A stretch of DNA of 64,000 nucleotides from the NCBI GenBank assembly GCA_024641095.1, contig JAHEDR010000001.1, forward strand, positions 124,001 to 188,000, read 5' to 3'. Position 1 is the stretch's first letter; the number at the start of each line of letters is the position of its first letter. Position numbers and translations under genes: made by a program. This document shows positions 62,844 to 64,000 of the stretch, one piece after another. The notes beneath the pieces are model-generated. The model was not told the origin of the DNA. It was given only the letters and a program-made list of their open reading frames with translations, and searched no databases. Origin of the DNA: Rhodoluna sp. GTDB lineage: Bacteria > Actinomycetota > Actinomycetes > Actinomycetales > Microbacteriaceae.

Positions 62844-63542
62844 TTACTTTCCGTTTTTCACTGACTTGTACATGTAGCCAACTCCGCGCTTGGTTTGAAT
62901 CAGTGGCTCTGTGGTTAGTGGGTCTAGTTTCTTACGCAGGTAAGAGACGTAGCTTTCCACGATACCCATTTCGCCGTTGAAGTCATACTCCCAGACGTGG
63001 TCAAGAATCTGCGCCTTTGTCAGCACGCGGTTTGGGTTTGACATCAAGAATCTAAGCAACTTGTATTCGGTTGGGCTCAGTTCCACCAGGGTGCCGTTCA
63101 CAAACACGTCGTGAGCATCTTGGTTGATTTTGATTTCGCCAATTTCAAGCACCGATTCCTCAACCTCGGCCGCTTTAGTGCGGCGCAGGATTGCGTTGAT
63201 GCGGGCCACAATTTCATCCAAGCTAAACGGCTTGGTCATGTAGTCATCGCCACCAACGGTTAGGCCAGTGATCTTGTCTTCGGTTTCGTCGCGCGCAGTC
63301 AAGAACAGCACCGGTGCGTTAATTCCCATTGAGCGAAGTTTCTTGGTCACGCTAAAGCCATTCATGTCAGGCAGCATTACGTCCAAGAGAATGATGTCGG
63401 GGGCGCCCTTTTCCGCTGCATTGACTGCATCGGTTCCGTTAGCAACGGCATGAACGCTGAAACCAGCAAATCTAAGGCTGGTTGAGAGGAGATCGCGGAT
63501 GTTTGGTTCGTCGTCGACGATTAGTACCTTTACGTTTTCCAT
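62844..63542 (-). CDS. OmpR-family response regulator, PhoP-like
   Basis: This 232-residue regulator has a receiver with acidic Asp10/Asp11, phosphoacceptor Asp54 (LLDVMLPDMNG), switch LTARD and lysine in MTKPF, then a winged-helix domain (LSPTEYKLLRFL, ILDHVWEYDFNG, ESYVSYLRKKLD, RGVGYMYK). Its wording is close to mycobacterial PhoP, TcrX and PrrA, but orthology cannot be settled here. It is transcribed before the kinase gene. A 19-bp inverted repeat (63570-63588) lies 28 bp upstream of its start. Confidence 0.93.
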   Translation of the reverse strand: MENVKVLIVDDEPNIRDLLSTSLRFAGFSVHAVANGTDAVNAAEKGAPDIILLDVMLPDMNGFSVTKKLRSMGINAPVLFLTARDETEDKITGLTVGGDDYMTKPFSLDEIVARINAILRRTKAAEVEESVLEIGEIKINQDAHDVFVNGTLVELSPTEYKLLRFLMSNPNRVLTKAQILDHVWEYDFNGEMGIVESYVSYLRKKLDPLTTEPLIQTKRGVGYMYKSVKNGK

Positions 63543-63569
63543 GGCTTTAGTTTCCGTGAGAAGCCTGAG

Positions 63570-63588
63570 AATCGGCTGTACGCCGATT
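63570..63588. promoter_or_regulatory. Inverted repeat upstream of the PhoP-like gene
   Basis: AATCGGC-TGTAC-GCCGATT is a perfect 7-bp inverted repeat between the helicase stop and the response regulator start. It could be an operator, or a weak terminator of the helicase gene, as it has no T-run. Confidence 0.42.
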
Positions 63589-63607
63589 GAGTGTCGCCTG
63601 TGAGGAT

Positions 63608-64000
63608 TTACAGGCTGTGGGCGTCCACAATCTCGTAGCTGTAGCCCTGTTCGGCTAGGAAGCGCTGGCGGTTCTGTGCAAAGTCCTGGTCAACGGTGTC
63701 GCGCGAGATAAGTGTGTAAAAGCTCGCGGCGCGGCCATCGGCCTTTGGTCTTAGCAAGCGGCCAAGGCGCTGTGCCTCTTCTTGTCTTGAACCGTAGGAA
63801 CCCGATACTTGAATCGCAACCGAAGCCTCAGGCAGGTCAACCGAGAAGTTGGCCACCTTGGAAACTACAAGAGTTGTAATTTCACCGGTTCGGAATTGCT
63901 CAAATAGTCGCTCGCGTTCATCCACCGGGGTCTCGCCGGTAATTTCAGGAACCTTTAGTGCAGCCGATACTTCGTGAATCTGATCCAGGTACTGACCAAT
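63608..64000 (-). CDS. XPB/Rad25-type DNA helicase, C-terminal part
   Basis: This is the last 130 residues of a superfamily 2 helicase whose 5' part lies beyond the window; the frame is open to base 64000. It shows helicase motif V-like LVVSKVANFSVDLPEASVAIQ, motif VI in SRQEEAQRLGRLLRPK and the C-terminal FYTLISRDTVDQDFAQNRQRFLAEQGY, which are typical of bacterial XPB helicases (described by segments of the region 63620-63925). The GITGETP-type segment before it fits the family. It probably acts in DNA repair or transcription-linked remodelling. Confidence 0.88.
   Translation of the reverse strand: MGQYLDQIHEVSAALKVPEITGETPVDERERLFEQFRTGEITTLVVSKVANFSVDLPEASVAIQVSGSYGSRQEEAQRLGRLLRPKADGRAASFYTLISRDTVDQDFAQNRQRFLAEQGYSYEIVDAHSL

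Overview
The window reads as ordinary core chromosome of a small-genome actinobacterium of the family Microbacteriaceae, most like the freshwater Luna lineage (Rhodoluna/Aquiluna). The evidence is the mtrA-mtrB-lpqB block, a WhiB1-type regulator, an actinobacterial-type secA, an LpqB/DUF3515/DUF3117/DUF4032 gene set, a C50-carotenoid gene cluster, moderate GC for an actinobacterium, and very tight gene packing with many 1-8 nt overlaps and many GTG/TTG starts. The genus is an inference. I see no insertion sequence, prophage, CRISPR array or integrated element, and no gene-free stretch above 300 bases.

Layout. 1-8.4 kb: envelope and secretion genes (mtrA partial, mtrB, lpqB, comF-like, hpf, secA, Rv3235-like). 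8.4-12.4 kb: an AT-rich gap with DnaA-box-like sites, an orphan protein, a SAF-domain protein, a CpaE/ParA-like ATPase, a PdtaS-type kinase and whiB1. 12.5-14.4 kb: small membrane protein, peroxiredoxin, tRNA-Lys and a VOC-family protein. 14.4-20.1 kb (minus strand): a NAD de novo operon nrtR-nadA-nadB-nadC-nifS with two matching operators in its promoter. 20.1-22.0 kb: cytosine permease and cytosine deaminase. 22.1-26.8 kb: SprT-like protein, then carotenoid operon crtB-crtI-crtYe-crtYf-crtEb. 26.9-36.8 kb: branched-chain amino acid and serine genes ilvD, ilvBNC, serA, leuB, ilvE, with a rhodanese and a methyltransferase between. 36.8-42.3 kb: FAH-family hydrolase, gltX, tRNA-Gln, small membrane protein, metallo-hydrolase, a degenerate P-type-ATPase-like protein coupled to a lipid kinase, tRNA-Glu. 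42.3-51.3 kb: MFS transporter, leuCD, murA, plsC, gpsA, ddl, DUF3515, thiL. 51.4-58.7 kb: divergent dapD/dapE, DUF3117, DUF4032 plus sugar-type ABC ATPase, DsbA-like protein, tRNA-Thr, LMW-phosphatase-like protein, msrB, LytR_C protein. 58.7-64 kb: cspA, groL under two CIRCE operators, a WXG100 protein, a PhoPR-like two-component system and the end of an XPB-type helicase.

How it fits together. Leucine, valine and isoleucine synthesis is nearly complete here (ilvD, ilvBNC, ilvE, leuB, leuCD; leuA and ilvA are absent). The envelope genes murA, ddl, dapD and dapE supply peptidoglycan precursors. nifS probably supplies sulfur for the Fe-S cluster of NadA. gltX lies next to tRNA-Gln and near tRNA-Glu, as expected if GluRS charges both.

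The points most worth following are: (1) an intact, membrane-anchored pseudo-P1B-ATPase that has lost its phosphorylated Asp; (2) tandem AGTCA-N3-TGACT operators 32 bp apart over the nrtR promoter; (3) about a dozen genes with a TAnnnT -10 box 5-8 nt before the start codon and no clear Shine-Dalgarno, which implies widespread leaderless mRNAs, including divergent pairs facing each other across 23-30 bp; and (4) DnaA-box-like sites over a promoter at 8.5 kb. I did not find a clearly novel multi-gene system.
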